From positions 1 to 64,000 of the forward strand of contig JAGFZX010000010.1 of the NCBI GenBank assembly GCA_017889585.1: a DNA stretch of 64,000 nucleotides, in the 5' to 3' direction. The notes under the pieces are model-generated. The model worked only from the letters and a program-made list of their open reading frames with translations. It was not told the DNA's origin and searched no databases. Source of the DNA: Bacillota bacterium. GTDB taxonomy: Bacteria > Bacillota > Negativicutes > DSM-13327. A program made the position numbers and the translations under genes. Positions within the stretch are counted from its first letter, which is position 1. Every line of letters begins with the position of its first letter. Shown piece by piece: positions 25,561 to 36,109 of this stretch.

Positions 25561-26010
25561 GTGTATACATTATTATTAGCGTTATTTATAGTCGGTATTG
25601 ATCAATTATCTAAATTTTATATTCAAACACATATGGTGTTAGGCATGTCTATACCTGTAATGCAAGATATTTTTCATATTACATATATTTTGAATCCAGG
25701 GGCTGCTTTTGGTTTGTTTGAACATCAAACTATCTTTTTTGTAATCATAGCAATTGGTATGGTCGTAGCTGCAATTTATTTTTATCCAAGGATTCCCAAG
25801 CAATATAGATTGTTGCGGTTTGGTACAGGTTTAATAGTGGGCGGAGCTATGGGGAATGTTATTGATCGTATAAAAACAGGCTATGTAGTTGATTTTTTTG
25901 ATTTTCGTATTTGGCCGATATTTAACATAGCGGATGTAGGGATTGTGTGTGGTGTGGGTTGTATAATTTTTACTATTACATATTTATATAAAGAGGATGG
26001 CGTAGAATGA
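25561..26010 (+). CDS. lspA: Lipoprotein signal peptidase (signal peptidase II)
   Basis: A 149-residue four-span membrane aspartyl protease that removes signal peptides from prolipoproteins. Conserved boxes: GIDQLSKFYI, ILNPGAAFGL, GGAMGNVIDRI (first catalytic Asp) and DFFDFRIWPIFNIADVGI (second catalytic Asp). GTG start at 25561 with AGGAGCG upstream. Its TGA overlaps the ATG of the pseudouridine synthase by four bases. Confidence 0.97.
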   Translation: MYTLLLALFIVGIDQLSKFYIQTHMVLGMSIPVMQDIFHITYILNPGAAFGLFEHQTIFFVIIAIGMVVAAIYFYPRIPKQYRLLRFGTGLIVGGAMGNVIDRIKTGYVVDFFDFRIWPIFNIADVGIVCGVGCIIFTITYLYKEDGVE

Positions 26011-26936
26011 CCGACAAGACTAATTTTTTTGAGGTTAATGAGTGTGAGAAAGGTGAACGTTTGGATGTATTTTTAGCTAGCGTTATGAATGAGATATCTC
26101 GATCTAATATCCAAAAACTTATTGCTAACGGGCAGGTTACAGTAAATGATAAAATGGTAAAAACTAATTATAAAGTAAAGGCATCTGATGCTATTATCGT
26201 GACTATGCCTGAAGTGAGACCTCTGGAATTAATGGCAGAAGATATCCCTATTGATGTTGTATATGAAGATGATGATATTATTGTGGTTAATAAGTCTCGG
26301 GGCATGGTAGTACATCCGGCGACAGGTAACTCTAGTGGTACTTTAGTTAATGCATTATTAGAACATTGTGATGATTTATCGGGTATAAATGGGGTTGCCC
26401 GGCCAGGTATTGTACATCGATTAGATAAAGATACTTCAGGCGTTATGATAGCTGCTAAAAGTGATAGGGCACATATCAGTTTGGCAAAACAAATTAAAGA
26501 ACATACAGCGAGTCGTCGCTATCTGACTATTGTGCATGGTAATATTAAGGAAGAGCAAGGCGTCATTAAGGGACCAATTGGACGCCATTCTTCTGATCGA
26601 AAAAAAATGGCAGTAACATTTGTCAATAGTAAGGAAGCAATCACTAATTTTCGCATTCTTGAAAGATTTGGCAATTATACTTTAGTTGAGTGTAAATTAC
26701 TTACTGGGCGTACACATCAGATTAGAGTACATATGGCTTATATTGGACATCCGGTAGTAGGTGATCCCAAATATGGCCCTGAACGTGAACATTTTGACAT
26801 TGTAGGTCAAGCCTTGCATTCAACAGAGCTCATGATTAACCATCCGGTTACTGGAGAAAGTATGGTTTTTAATGCAGCCTTACCTGATGATATGCAAAGG
26901 ATTTTAATAAATTTAAGACAAAAAATGAATAGATAG
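26007..26936 (+). CDS. RluA-family pseudouridine synthase (RluD-like, YlyB)
   Basis: 309 residues. An N-terminal S4 domain (ERLDVFLASVMNEISRSNIQ) is followed by the catalytic domain with the RluA signature RPGIVHRLDKDTSGVMIAAK, whose Asp is the nucleophile. GRTHQIRVHMAYIGHPVVGD is near the C-terminus. It converts uridines in 23S rRNA to pseudouridine; the precise sites are not deducible. It overlaps lspA, and pyrR follows after 12 bases, the order lspA-rluD-pyrR known from Bacillus. Confidence 0.95.
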   Translation: MTDKTNFFEVNECEKGERLDVFLASVMNEISRSNIQKLIANGQVTVNDKMVKTNYKVKASDAIIVTMPEVRPLELMAEDIPIDVVYEDDDIIVVNKSRGMVVHPATGNSSGTLVNALLEHCDDLSGINGVARPGIVHRLDKDTSGVMIAAKSDRAHISLAKQIKEHTASRRYLTIVHGNIKEEQGVIKGPIGRHSSDRKKMAVTFVNSKEAITNFRILERFGNYTLVECKLLTGRTHQIRVHMAYIGHPVVGDPKYGPEREHFDIVGQALHSTELMINHPVTGESMVFNAALPDDMQRILINLRQKMNR

Positions 26937-27497
<561 letters not shown>

Positions 27498-27540
27498 TAA
27501 AAAATAGTACAAAATTTATAATTTCTTAGATAGTAAAGTA

Positions 27541-27597
27541 AAAAGACATTTGATAACCTGTAAAATATGACGGGTTATCAAATGTCTTTAGTTTTTA
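27541..27597. terminator. Bidirectional terminator between pyrR and rqcH
   Basis: AAAGACATTTGATAACC pairs perfectly with GGTTATCAAATGTCTTT over 17 bp. T-rich tails lie on both sides. Confidence 0.9.
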
Positions 27598-27650
27598 AAG
27601 ATATCTAGGAAAGTATAAGTTGTCGGCGTTGGTTTTATGTTATTAACGTT

Positions 27651-29408
27651 TTAACATTTTTTTAGTAATGAGTCCACTGTATTTTTATCAGGGGCTATGT
27701 AGATAGTTTGTTGATGATCATAAATTACAAAACCAGGTTTAGAACCAGAGGGTTTTTTTACATAACGACGTCTGGTGTAATCAACTGGTACCTTAGTTGA
27801 TTGACTGGCCTTACTGTAATAGGCAGCCAAGTGTGCTGCGGATTCGATAGCTGATGGGAGTGGATCTTGGGAACCTATACGTAAAATGACATGTGAACCT
27901 GGGATATCCTTAGCATGAAACCAGATATCGTTAGGTTGTGCTTGTTTAAAGGTCACTATGTCATTTTGGCGATTATTTTTGCCCACTAAGATAGTTAGGC
28001 CCTCTGGTGTTATTGCAGTCAGTGGCATAGAAGGAGGCGTAGGAATGCGGCGTTTATTTAATGGTTTAATATAGCCGGCATTAATTAATTCTAGGCGGAT
28101 ATCAAGCAATTCGGCAGCAAGAGTCGCATGTTCGAGGGCGACTACAATACTGTCGAAATACGCTATGTCTTGTGCACATTGGGATAACTGCTCACGCAGC
28201 GATTCTTGAGCCCGTTTAAGCTTATTATATTTTGTATAATAAGAACGCGCGTTTTCTACTGGTGAAAGCCTGGGGTCAAGATCAATTGTTAATAGGTTAT
28301 CATCAGGGGAGTTACTATACAAATTAGGTAAAATAATTTTATTGCTACCACAGGAAATATTATTAAGATTAGCCATTAAAATGTCGGCATATTCTCGGAA
28401 GTCATCGGCAGCTGTTGCATCTGCTTGTTCTTGGGTCAAAATACCCTGCTTGCGAATTAAACGCCCCATTTCATCCAATACAAGTTTCAGTAATAAGGCT
28501 TGCTCTGGAAGACGCTGTGTTCTTGACAGGCTGTCCGCAAATTGTATAGCTTCACTCATGGTAGAAAATTGATGCTCAGTACATTTTTGCATTAGATGTT
28601 CCAGAGAAAATGATGCAATACCACTTAGCCGATTATCTGCACCCACCATTACTGACGGAAAATATAGGTCCGAATTAAACTGGGTAACAATACTTTCTAA
28701 TGCTTCCCTGAGTGCAATTATATCCCCATTATCCAGGTCATCCACCAGGATATCTGCAGGTAAACCCGCTCGCCATACTAATTCGCGAGCTGTGATGGGC
28801 CCAATGCCGATTCCAGTATTAATAATGGCTTTTGTAACGAGACCTGTATGATTAGTAGTAAGGGTATTGATAAAGTCCGTGATGGGGGTAGTAAGCAAAT
28901 TTAAACGCATTTGACCTGGGGGGAAGGTATACTCCATTTTAGGTAGAATTTGCCGATGGCGGCTTGTATTGATACCAATACGTTTAATAGCATCAATGAT
29001 AATATTATCTTGTGTAAGAATAATGTTACTGTGTTTGCCCATTAATTCGATTGTTAGGCATTTTGTGACAATCAAGCCGCCCGCGCCGAGGGTATCAATC
29101 GATAAGAGGGCGATGCGATCAAGGCTGTGTTGGTCAATTTGAGCTATGCGACCATCTTCTATATGTTTTCTAAGTAGCATACAAAATGCGGTTGGTGTTG
29201 TTGGATTTTCTGGTGCTGTATTGGTTAGATGAATACGCGGGTGCTCAGGATTGGATGAGATTAATAAGCAGAGGTTTTGAGTTGGTTGCCTTATCCATAT
29301 GGCTAACGTATACTTGTCAGGTTGAAAAATTTTATCAATGCGTCCGCCAGCAATTTGAGTATTTAATTCGCCTAGTAATGTTGAAAGAGAAAGCCCGTCA
29401 AGACTCAT
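27651..29408 (-). CDS. rqcH: RqcH (NFACT/Rqc2 homologue; fibronectin-binding protein A family)
   Basis: 585 residues, reverse strand. RqcH binds obstructed 50S subunits and recruits tRNA-Ala to add C-terminal alanine tails that mark stalled peptides. Order: NFACT-N (GLSLSTLLGELNTQIAGGRI, then AFCMLLRKHIEDGRI), a helix-hairpin-helix region (GIGPITARELVWRAG), a long coiled coil (YTKYNKLKRAQESLREQ), and the NFACT-R domain (NDIWFHAKDIPGSHVILR, then YYSKASQSTKVPVDYT). ATG at 29408 is preceded by GGAGGG. It is convergent with pyrR and divergent from the Ca2+-ATPase gene. Confidence 0.95.
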   Translation of the reverse strand: MSLDGLSLSTLLGELNTQIAGGRIDKIFQPDKYTLAIWIRQPTQNLCLLISSNPEHPRIHLTNTAPENPTTPTAFCMLLRKHIEDGRIAQIDQHSLDRIALLSIDTLGAGGLIVTKCLTIELMGKHSNIILTQDNIIIDAIKRIGINTSRHRQILPKMEYTFPPGQMRLNLLTTPITDFINTLTTNHTGLVTKAIINTGIGIGPITARELVWRAGLPADILVDDLDNGDIIALREALESIVTQFNSDLYFPSVMVGADNRLSGIASFSLEHLMQKCTEHQFSTMSEAIQFADSLSRTQRLPEQALLLKLVLDEMGRLIRKQGILTQEQADATAADDFREYADILMANLNNISCGSNKIILPNLYSNSPDDNLLTIDLDPRLSPVENARSYYTKYNKLKRAQESLREQLSQCAQDIAYFDSIVVALEHATLAAELLDIRLELINAGYIKPLNKRRIPTPPSMPLTAITPEGLTILVGKNNRQNDIVTFKQAQPNDIWFHAKDIPGSHVILRIGSQDPLPSAIESAAHLAAYYSKASQSTKVPVDYTRRRYVKKPSGSKPGFVIYDHQQTIYIAPDKNTVDSLLKKC

Positions 29409-29553
29409 GTTATGCCCTCCAGTAGCGTATTATATATAGGGTGTAATTGTTTTCCAGTATACCATTATTGCCAGTCGCAGGTCAAACTAGGTCTAAGTAT
29501 AGAATGATGTGAATAACATGAATAACAAAAACACATGTTAGCGAGGTGGCAGG

Positions 29554-32307
29554 GTGGATATTGATAAATGGTATACACGGCAAGTACAAGAAGTAATTGC
29601 TTATTGGCAAACTGATCAGTATGAGGGTTTAGCTTCTAGTGAGATAAAAAGCAGGTTGAATAAATTTGGTTATAATGAAATGGTTGAAAAACAAAAAACG
29701 GCATGGTGGAAACGGTTGGTAGCCCAATTTCAGGATTTTATGGTCTTAATATTGTTGGCAGCCACATTGATTTCGGCATTTTTAGGAGAATATGCTGATG
29801 CAGTAACGATATTAATTATTGTAATTTTTAATGCCATATTAGGGTTTGTGCAAGAGTACAGAGCTGAGAAATCTATGGATGCTTTAAAAAAAATGGCAGC
29901 ACCAACAGCTCATGTCATTCGCAATGGTATATTGCAACAAATAGCGGCACGTGAACTAGTTCCAGGTGATATTATTGCATTGGAATCAGGTGATAAAATA
30001 GCTGCAGATGCCAGATTGATAGATGTACAAAATATGGAAGTTGAAGAAGCGGCATTAACAGGAGAATCTTTGCCAATACGAAAATTAGCTAATAAGCAGT
30101 ATGATGAGAATAGTTCCCTTGGTGATCGTAAAAATATGGTATACGCTGGTACTAGTATTGTTAAGGGGCGGGGCAAGGCTGTAGTCTGTGCTACAGGTAT
30201 GGTTACTGAAGTTGGACGTATTGCTGATATGATTCAGGATAGTGAGCATGAAAGTACTCCTCTCGAACAACGGTTGGAGGGGCTAGGACGTTATTTAGTA
30301 TGGGGCTGTCTGGTTATTTGTTCGATAGTCGTTATCACTGGAGTGGCTAAAGGGGAACCATTATTTTTAATGTGTATGGCAGGTATTAGTTTGGCGGTAG
30401 CAGCTATTCCTGAAGGTTTACCAGCCATTGTTACAGTCGCGTTAGCCTTAGGGGTACAACGGATGATAAAACGCAATGCTATAATACGCAAACTGCCGGC
30501 AGTTGAGACTCTGGGCTGTACAACTGTTATTTGTTCTGACAAAACAGGTACTCTTACCCAAAATGCAATGACAGTACGAAAAATATTTACCGATGATAGC
30601 ATATATGATGTAACTGGTACTGGTTATGATATAAAAGGAAATTTTTTATTGAACAAGCAGGAATTTGAGCCTAAGAAGGATAAATGCTTACAACAGTGTT
30701 TAGAAATTAGTGTATTATGTAATAATAGTATTTTGAAACATAATAATGTGAGTATAAGTGGTTTATGGCGTAGTGGAGTGAAGTCAGGCTGGTCTATTGA
30801 AGGCGATCCTACTGAAGGCGCCTTGGTGGTTGCAGCTGCCAAGGCAAATATTTGGCGCAGGGAAGTCGAGAAAACTCAGAGGCGGTTGGCTGAAGTCCCT
30901 TTTGAATCAGAACGATGTCGTATGTCAGTTGTATATGAAAATAACAATAAATATGTTGTGTATGTTAAAGGTGCGCCAGATGTCATTCTGGAACTGTGCC
31001 AGTATTATAGTAAAAATAGTGGGGACGTAGCACTATCAGCGGCAATGAAATCTGAGATTTTAGTAGCGAATGAACAAATGACGCAGCAGGCTTTTAGGGT
31101 ATTGGCAGTTGCATATCGGCAGATATCAAAAATTGAAGCTGATAATGCTCAGGTTGATTTGGAAAGAGATTTGGTTTTTGCAGGTCTGATAGGGATGATT
31201 GATCCCCCCCGGAGTGAAGCTAAGCAGGCTATTGCTATATGTCGCAAAGCAGGTATAAAGACAGTAATGATTACTGGTGATCATCGTAATACTGCAGTAG
31301 CTATTGCAAAAGAGTTGCAAATGTTTAATAATGATAGTAATCAAGCTATTACTGGTAGTGAACTTGATAGTCTAAATGATGAAGAATTAGCTAGGAATAT
31401 CAATAATATTACAGTATATTCTCGGGTTTCTCCCGCCCATAAGTTACGCATTGTTAGAGCTTTAAAGCGGCAAGGTCATATAGTAGCTATGACTGGTGAT
31501 GGTGTTAATGATGCTCCTGCAATAAAAGAAGCTGATATTGGTATAGCTATGGGGATTAATGGTACTGATGTTACGAAAGAAGCTGCCTCCATGGTGCTCG
31601 CCGATGATAATTTTGCTACTATTGTTGCTGCGGTGGAAGAAGGTCGGGGGATTTATGATAATATCCGTAAATTTATAAGGTATTTATTATCCTGTAATTT
31701 AGGGGAAGTGCTTACTATGTTTATTGCCGCAATAGTAGGTCTGCCGCTACCTTTATTGCCTGTGCAAATTTTATGGGTTAATTTAGTGACTGATGGTCTA
31801 CCAGCCATGGCTCTCGGCATTGATCCTAATGATCATAATATTATGAATAGACAGCCACGCAATCCGCGGGAAAGTGTATTCTCCCGAGGGCTGAGTCGTA
31901 AGATTATTGCTCGCGGTCTGCAGATTGGTATAAGTACGGTTTTGGTATTTGCTGGATTATACTTTTTGAGAAATGATTTAGCTGAGGCTAGGACTATGGC
32001 TTTTTGTACTCTGGTTTTTAGCCAAATGTTTCATGTTTTTGATTGTCGGTCAGAAATATTTAGTGTTTTTGAAATTGGCTTATTTAAAAATAAATATTTG
32101 CTTGCAGCCGCAGGATGCTCAATTTGCATGCAACTATTGGTTGTTTATCATCCCCTTATGCGTGAGGTTTTTGCTACTGTTCCTCTTACTATTGTTGATT
32201 GGATCATTGTCCTGTGTGTATCAGGTTGGACCTTTATAATAGGTGCTATCAGACATGTGTTTTTCCGTAGGCGTGTATCACGTGCTGTTTTTGGGCGGGT
32301 ACACTAA
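29554..32307 (+). CDS. P-type calcium-translocating ATPase
   Basis: A 917-residue P2-type cation pump. Landmarks in order: actuator loop [12 protein letters not shown], membrane helix 4 with the Ca-site motif [18 protein letters not shown], the phosphorylation site [16 protein letters not shown], nucleotide-binding [11 protein letters not shown], hinge [13 protein letters not shown] and [20 protein letters not shown], then six C-terminal helices with [24 protein letters not shown] and N-x2-TDG match SERCA/PMCA-type bacterial pumps (YloB in Bacillus). The start is GTG with GAGGTGGCAGG upstream. YloB is sporulation-associated in Bacillus; here it sits beside rqcH, as yloB does beside yloA. Confidence 0.95.
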   Translation: MDIDKWYTRQVQEVIAYWQTDQYEGLASSEIKSRLNKFGYNEMVEKQKTAWWKRLVAQFQDFMVLILLAATLISAFLGEYADAVTILIIVIFNAILGFVQEYRAEKSMDALKKMAAPTAHVIRNGILQQIAARELVPGDIIALESGDKIAADARLIDVQNMEVEEAALTGESLPIRKLANKQYDENSSLGDRKNMVYAGTSIVKGRGKAVVCATGMVTEVGRIADMIQDSEHESTPLEQRLEGLGRYLVWGCLVICSIVVITGVAKGEPLFLMCMAGISLAVAAIPEGLPAIVTVALALGVQRMIKRNAIIRKLPAVETLGCTTVICSDKTGTLTQNAMTVRKIFTDDSIYDVTGTGYDIKGNFLLNKQEFEPKKDKCLQQCLEISVLCNNSILKHNNVSISGLWRSGVKSGWSIEGDPTEGALVVAAAKANIWRREVEKTQRRLAEVPFESERCRMSVVYENNNKYVVYVKGAPDVILELCQYYSKNSGDVALSAAMKSEILVANEQMTQQAFRVLAVAYRQISKIEADNAQVDLERDLVFAGLIGMIDPPRSEAKQAIAICRKAGIKTVMITGDHRNTAVAIAKELQMFNNDSNQAITGSELDSLNDEELARNINNITVYSRVSPAHKLRIVRALKRQGHIVAMTGDGVNDAPAIKEADIGIAMGINGTDVTKEAASMVLADDNFATIVAAVEEGRGIYDNIRKFIRYLLSCNLGEVLTMFIAAIVGLPLPLLPVQILWVNLVTDGLPAMALGIDPNDHNIMNRQPRNPRESVFSRGLSRKIIARGLQIGISTVLVFAGLYFLRNDLAEARTMAFCTLVFSQMFHVFDCRSEIFSVFEIGLFKNKYLLAAAGCSICMQLLVVYHPLMREVFATVPLTIVDWIIVLCVSGWTFIIGAIRHVFFRRRVSRAVFGRVH

Positions 32308-32331
32308 TTTAAAGATGAGGAGAATATTAAG

Positions 32332-33168
32332 ATGAAGTTTAGTTTTAGCAAATGGCATGGATTAGGTAATGATTTTGTAATTGTAAATGGATTTACAGAA
32401 AGAATTGATAATTATCCGCAAATGGCTATTGAGGTTTGTGATCGCCATTTTGGGGTAGGGGCAGATGGATTGGTAGTCCTATTGGCATCAGAAGTAGCCG
32501 ATTTTCAAATGAGAATTTTTAATTCAGATGGCAGTGAGGCTGAAATGTGTGGTAATGTAACACGTTGTATGGCGCGTTTTGTATATGATCATGGCTTAAC
32601 TGATAAGACCAAGATTACTTTGGAAACAAAAGCAGGGATCATTAAACCTGAATTAATATTTATTGATGGTACGCTTAGCACTATCAGGGTTGATATGGGG
32701 ATGCCCCGCCTCAAACGTAGTGAAATACCCATGAACGGTAATGAGAGTGAAGAAGTTATTAATGAATTATTAGTCGTCGAGCAGTCGGATTATCATATCA
32801 CTTGTGTGTCAATGGGCAATCCCCATTGTATACTATTTGTAGATAATATTGCTGATGCTAATTTATCAGTTATTGGACCTGTGATTGAAACAAATTCGAT
32901 TTTTCCCAGGAAGATTAATGTCGAGTTTGTACAAGTAATTAATAAACAAAAAGTACGTATGCGTGTATGGGAACGTGGTGCTGGCATTACAATGGCTTGC
33001 GGTACAGGCGCGTGCGCTACATTAGTAGCAGCGGTACTGAATGGCAAGACAGATCGTCAGGCGATTGTTGAACTTGATGGAGGGGAATTGTTTATTGAGT
33101 GGGGTCAGGATAATCATGTATATATGTCTGGTCCAGCAGTAGAGGTTTTCAGTGGCGAATATCTATAA
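32332..33168 (+). CDS. dapF: Diaminopimelate epimerase
   Basis: 278 residues. Converts LL- to meso-diaminopimelate for lysine and peptidoglycan. The two catalytic cysteines lie in EMCGNVTRCMARF and in ITMACGTGACATLVAAVL. The N-terminus KFSKWHGLGNDFVIVNG is typical. AGGAG precedes ATG. It follows the Ca2+-ATPase by 24 bases and ends at a strong terminator. Confidence 0.97.
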   Translation: MKFSFSKWHGLGNDFVIVNGFTERIDNYPQMAIEVCDRHFGVGADGLVVLLASEVADFQMRIFNSDGSEAEMCGNVTRCMARFVYDHGLTDKTKITLETKAGIIKPELIFIDGTLSTIRVDMGMPRLKRSEIPMNGNESEEVINELLVVEQSDYHITCVSMGNPHCILFVDNIADANLSVIGPVIETNSIFPRKINVEFVQVINKQKVRMRVWERGAGITMACGTGACATLVAAVLNGKTDRQAIVELDGGELFIEWGQDNHVYMSGPAVEVFSGEYL

Positions 33169-33171
33169 AAT

Positions 33172-33209
33172 AAAAATCCAACTTCTCTTAAATAAGAAGT
33201 TGGATTTTT
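33172..33209 (+). terminator. Terminator of dapF
   Basis: AAAAATCCAACTTCT pairs with AGAAGTTGGATTTTT. Confidence 0.9.
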
Positions 33210-33274
33210 GAACTGTGACAGGAATTTTCTTGTTTGTGGTGTAATATTATACTCCATAAGAGTGAGGAGGTGCG

Positions 33275-33877
33275 ATGGTGAAAATTATTAGTTTAACATG
33301 TGCTTTTTTAGTGCTGTTAGTTAGTCACGCATTAGCAATATCTTCGATTGATGTTGAGACAATCAAAGAAGCTCAAAATTATGGTAAAATTAAGGCGCAA
33401 CATCAGTTGAAGGACTTTTTACTGCCGTGGATATCTTATGAAGAGAAAGCTGTAAAACTGAATGATGCAGCAGAACATGCCTATTTATACACTGCTTTCT
33501 TATTAATGGCTACAGATGCTAGAGAAAAGAGTTTAAATGGTCAGAGTGTTAGTCTATTAGATAGTGAAAGGATCTTAGTAGATTATACAGATATATTAAG
33601 TTTAAGCATAGTTTTATTTGGCGAGAAACAGGATTTTGCCCAAAATGCCAGAGTTGTCCTTAAACAGGATAATAAAATTATTAAGGCTTATCAAGTTAAT
33701 ATACCGCCTAATGCTGAAAAAATCGCCAGAGATGAGGGACAACCATTATTTAAAGCACAATGTTATGTGTATTTTTTAGAGAAAGATATTGAATTAGATG
33801 ATCCGGTAACGCTATCTATTACCACTAGTGATAAAAAGAGGCATTCTTTTTATTTTGATTTGGCAAAAATAAAATAA
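33275..33877 (+). CDS. Secreted protein of unknown function
   Basis: 200 residues. The first 21 residues form a Sec signal (VKIISLTCAFLVLLVSHALA, likely cleavage after ALA). The mature part has no recognised motif. It alternates helical segments (HQLKDFLLPWISYEEKAVKL, AAEHAYLYTAFLLMATDARE) with a beta-rich C-terminal half (ILSLSIVLFGE, YVYFLEKDIELDDPVTLSI). One cysteine remains after processing. AGGAGGTG is the ribosome-binding site. It is separated by terminators from dapF and by 150 bases from yicC, in an otherwise conserved core region, so it may be lineage-specific. Confidence 0.8.
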   Translation: MVKIISLTCAFLVLLVSHALAISSIDVETIKEAQNYGKIKAQHQLKDFLLPWISYEEKAVKLNDAAEHAYLYTAFLLMATDAREKSLNGQSVSLLDSERILVDYTDILSLSIVLFGEKQDFAQNARVVLKQDNKIIKAYQVNIPPNAEKIARDEGQPLFKAQCYVYFLEKDIELDDPVTLSITTSDKKRHSFYFDLAKIK

Positions 33878-34028
33878 AGAGCTATTTTAATCTAAACAGA
33901 ATATCTAAAACTTAGATAGTTGGCGAAAAAGGGATTTAATGAAAGCATAGAGAAGTATTGTAAGATCATAAGAGTAATTATAAAATTATTGTTAATAATA
34001 ACATATGCAGAGGAAGGAGTACCTTATA

Positions 34029-34913
34029 GTGCTTAAAAGTATGACTGGTTTTGGTCGCGGAGAATACTTAGATAATGAACATCGGTTTATTGTAGAAATT
34101 AAAGCTGTAAATCACCGTTATAATGAAATTGTCATTCGTATGCCTAAAAATTTAGGTTCACTTGAGGAAAAAATTCGTCGTAGTGTGTCAAATACATTAG
34201 TAAGAGGCCGTATTGATATTTTTATAACTATGGACGAATTCGGAGAAAAGAAAAGAGCAGTAAGGGTTGACAAAGAATTAGCAATGGCTTACCATGAATC
34301 TTTAAGAGCTTTAGCTGAGTTATTTTCAACTTCAATAAAGGATCATCTTGACCAGATCGCTAAATATCCTGATGTTATAAAAGTAGAAGAAGTAACTGAA
34401 GATATTTTAGTTTTATGGCCAAAATTATCTAGTGCTGTTGATATGGCAGTAAGTAATCTTATGAGTATGCGTTTGGCTGAGGGGCTTAATATTAAACAGG
34501 ATTTAGTGTCACGTATTGATAGTATTACTTCATATCTTATTACAGTTGAAGAACGTGCTCCTGGGGTGTTAGTTGATTACAGGGTGAAAATATTGGGACG
34601 TATGCGGGAGTTATTGGCGACTATAGGAACTGAGCCTGATGAGGGGAGATTACTCCAGGAAACAGCTATATTTGCTGATCGAACTAGTATTACTGAAGAG
34701 TTAGTGAGACTCAAAAGTCATTTGTTGCAGTTTGGTACTGCATTAAATGCTGATGAAGCAGTAGGTAGAAAACTAGACTTTATTATTCAGGAAATCAACC
34801 GTGAAACCAATACTATCGCATCTAAAGCTAATGATTTTACTATAGCGAATTTAATGGTAGAAATTAAAAGCGAGATAGAGAAGATCAGAGAACAAATTCA
34901 AAACATAGAGTAA
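34029..34913 (+). CDS. yicC: YicC/YloC family endoribonuclease
   Basis: 294 residues. The family start [11 protein letters not shown], the block [20 protein letters not shown], and the C-terminal signature [20 protein letters not shown] then [17 protein letters not shown] are all present. YicC cleaves RNA and affects small-RNA turnover. GTG 34029 is preferred because AAGGAGT lies 9 bases upstream and the protein then starts at the conserved MTGFGR; ATG 34005 would add eight unconserved residues. It heads the order yicC-remA-gmk-rpoZ-coaBC. Confidence 0.93.
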   Translation: MLKSMTGFGRGEYLDNEHRFIVEIKAVNHRYNEIVIRMPKNLGSLEEKIRRSVSNTLVRGRIDIFITMDEFGEKKRAVRVDKELAMAYHESLRALAELFSTSIKDHLDQIAKYPDVIKVEEVTEDILVLWPKLSSAVDMAVSNLMSMRLAEGLNIKQDLVSRIDSITSYLITVEERAPGVLVDYRVKILGRMRELLATIGTEPDEGRLLQETAIFADRTSITEELVRLKSHLLQFGTALNADEAVGRKLDFIIQEINRETNTIASKANDFTIANLMVEIKSEIEKIREQIQNIE

Positions 34914-34965
34914 TAGAGGGCGCTACGCAACAAAAGCTAATAAAAAAATAGGGGGAAAGTTATTT

Positions 34966-35235
34966 ATGGAAATTAAACTTATCAATATTGGTTTTGGTAA
35001 TATCGTGTCTGCCAATAGGATAATTTCTATAGTGAGCCCTGAGTCAGCACCTATTAAAAGGATAATTCAAGAAGCCCGAGATAGGGGCATGCTAGTTGAC
35101 GCAACATATGGACGACGTACTCGAGCGGTTATTATTACTGATAGTGATCATGTTATTTTATCAGCAGTACAACCCGAAACGGTAGCACATCGCCTGGCGA
35201 GTAAAGAAACTAGTGATGACACTACTGTAGAATAG
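34966..35235 (+). CDS. remA: Extracellular matrix regulator RemA (DUF370)
   Basis: 89 residues. A small DNA-binding protein that activates biofilm-matrix and osmoprotection genes in Bacillus. The family core [20 protein letters not shown], then [20 protein letters not shown] and [20 protein letters not shown], is intact. The ribosome-binding site is AGGGGGAAAG. Confidence 0.95.
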   Translation: MEIKLINIGFGNIVSANRIISIVSPESAPIKRIIQEARDRGMLVDATYGRRTRAVIITDSDHVILSAVQPETVAHRLASKETSDDTTVE

Positions 35236-35259
35236 TGAGTGTTGAAAGGAGCAGCATCT

Positions 35260-35883
35260 ATGGCAAAACAAGGAATTTTGATTGTACTTTCTGGTCCGTC
35301 AGGAGCAGGTAAGGGGACAATTTGTCAAGAATTGCTGCGTAGTTATCCTGAATTAAATTACTCTATATCTGCAACTACTAGACCAGCTCGCGTGGGTGAA
35401 CAAAATGGCGTTAACTATTGGTTCATTTCCAGGCCAGAGTTTCAGAAAATGATTGAGAATGATCAACTGCTAGAGTGGGCTGAAGTTTACGGTAATTTTT
35501 ATGGAACACCATGCCATCATATTGCAGAACTTTTAAACAGTGGTAAAGATGTTGTTTTAGAGATTGATACACAGGGAGCTGCGCAGATTAAAAAGAAATT
35601 TCCACAAGGTGTTTGTATTTATATTGCGCCACCATCCTTGGATGAACTGGCTAAGCGCATTCACAAACGTGGAACTGAAAGCCTGGAAAATATAAAAACC
35701 CGGCTGAGTTCTGCGAGTGGTGAATTAACATATGTACATAATTATGATTACGTTGTAGTAAATGATGAAGTGCAGAGTGCAACGAATAAAATTATAGCAA
35801 TTATTATTGCAGAAAAATGCCAAGTAGTACGTAATATTGCTACAATCAATAATATTCTATCTAATGCCAAAAAAAATTTTTAG
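35260..35883 (+). CDS. gmk: Guanylate kinase
   Basis: 207 residues. Phosphorylates GMP to GDP. P-loop [15 protein letters not shown]-binding [20 protein letters not shown], and ETDTQGA-like [19 protein letters not shown] 35260 follows AAAGGAG by 10 bases; the longer frame from 35239 is not supported. rpoZ starts 11 bases after the stop. Confidence 0.96.
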   Translation: MAKQGILIVLSGPSGAGKGTICQELLRSYPELNYSISATTRPARVGEQNGVNYWFISRPEFQKMIENDQLLEWAEVYGNFYGTPCHHIAELLNSGKDVVLEIDTQGAAQIKKKFPQGVCIYIAPPSLDELAKRIHKRGTESLENIKTRLSSASGELTYVHNYDYVVVNDEVQSATNKIIAIIIAEKCQVVRNIATINNILSNAKKNF

Positions 35884-35893
35884 GGGGACTATA

Positions 35894-36100
35894 ATGATTA
35901 ATCCATCAATTGATACTTTAGTAACCAAAGTTGATAGTAAGTATACTTTAGTTGTACTTGCGGCCAAGCGGGCGCGTGAAATTATGGATGGTTCTACATC
36001 GCTTGTTGACAGTAAATCTAATAAGCAAGTAACTATTGCTTTAGAGGAAATTGCTCAAGAAAAAATTACTTATGAACGGACTAAGAGTGGCATAAAATAG
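35894..36100 (+). CDS. rpoZ: RNA polymerase omega subunit
   Basis: 68 residues. Promotes assembly of beta-prime into RNA polymerase. The conserved omega helix is [18 protein letters not shown] with [16 protein letters not shown] after it. ATG 35894 has GGGGGAC 7 bases upstream; the longer open frame overlapping gmk has no support. coaBC follows after 9 bases. Confidence 0.93.
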   Translation: MINPSIDTLVTKVDSKYTLVVLAAKRAREIMDGSTSLVDSKSNKQVTIALEEIAQEKITYERTKSGIK

Positions 36101-36109
36101 GAGGTTTAC

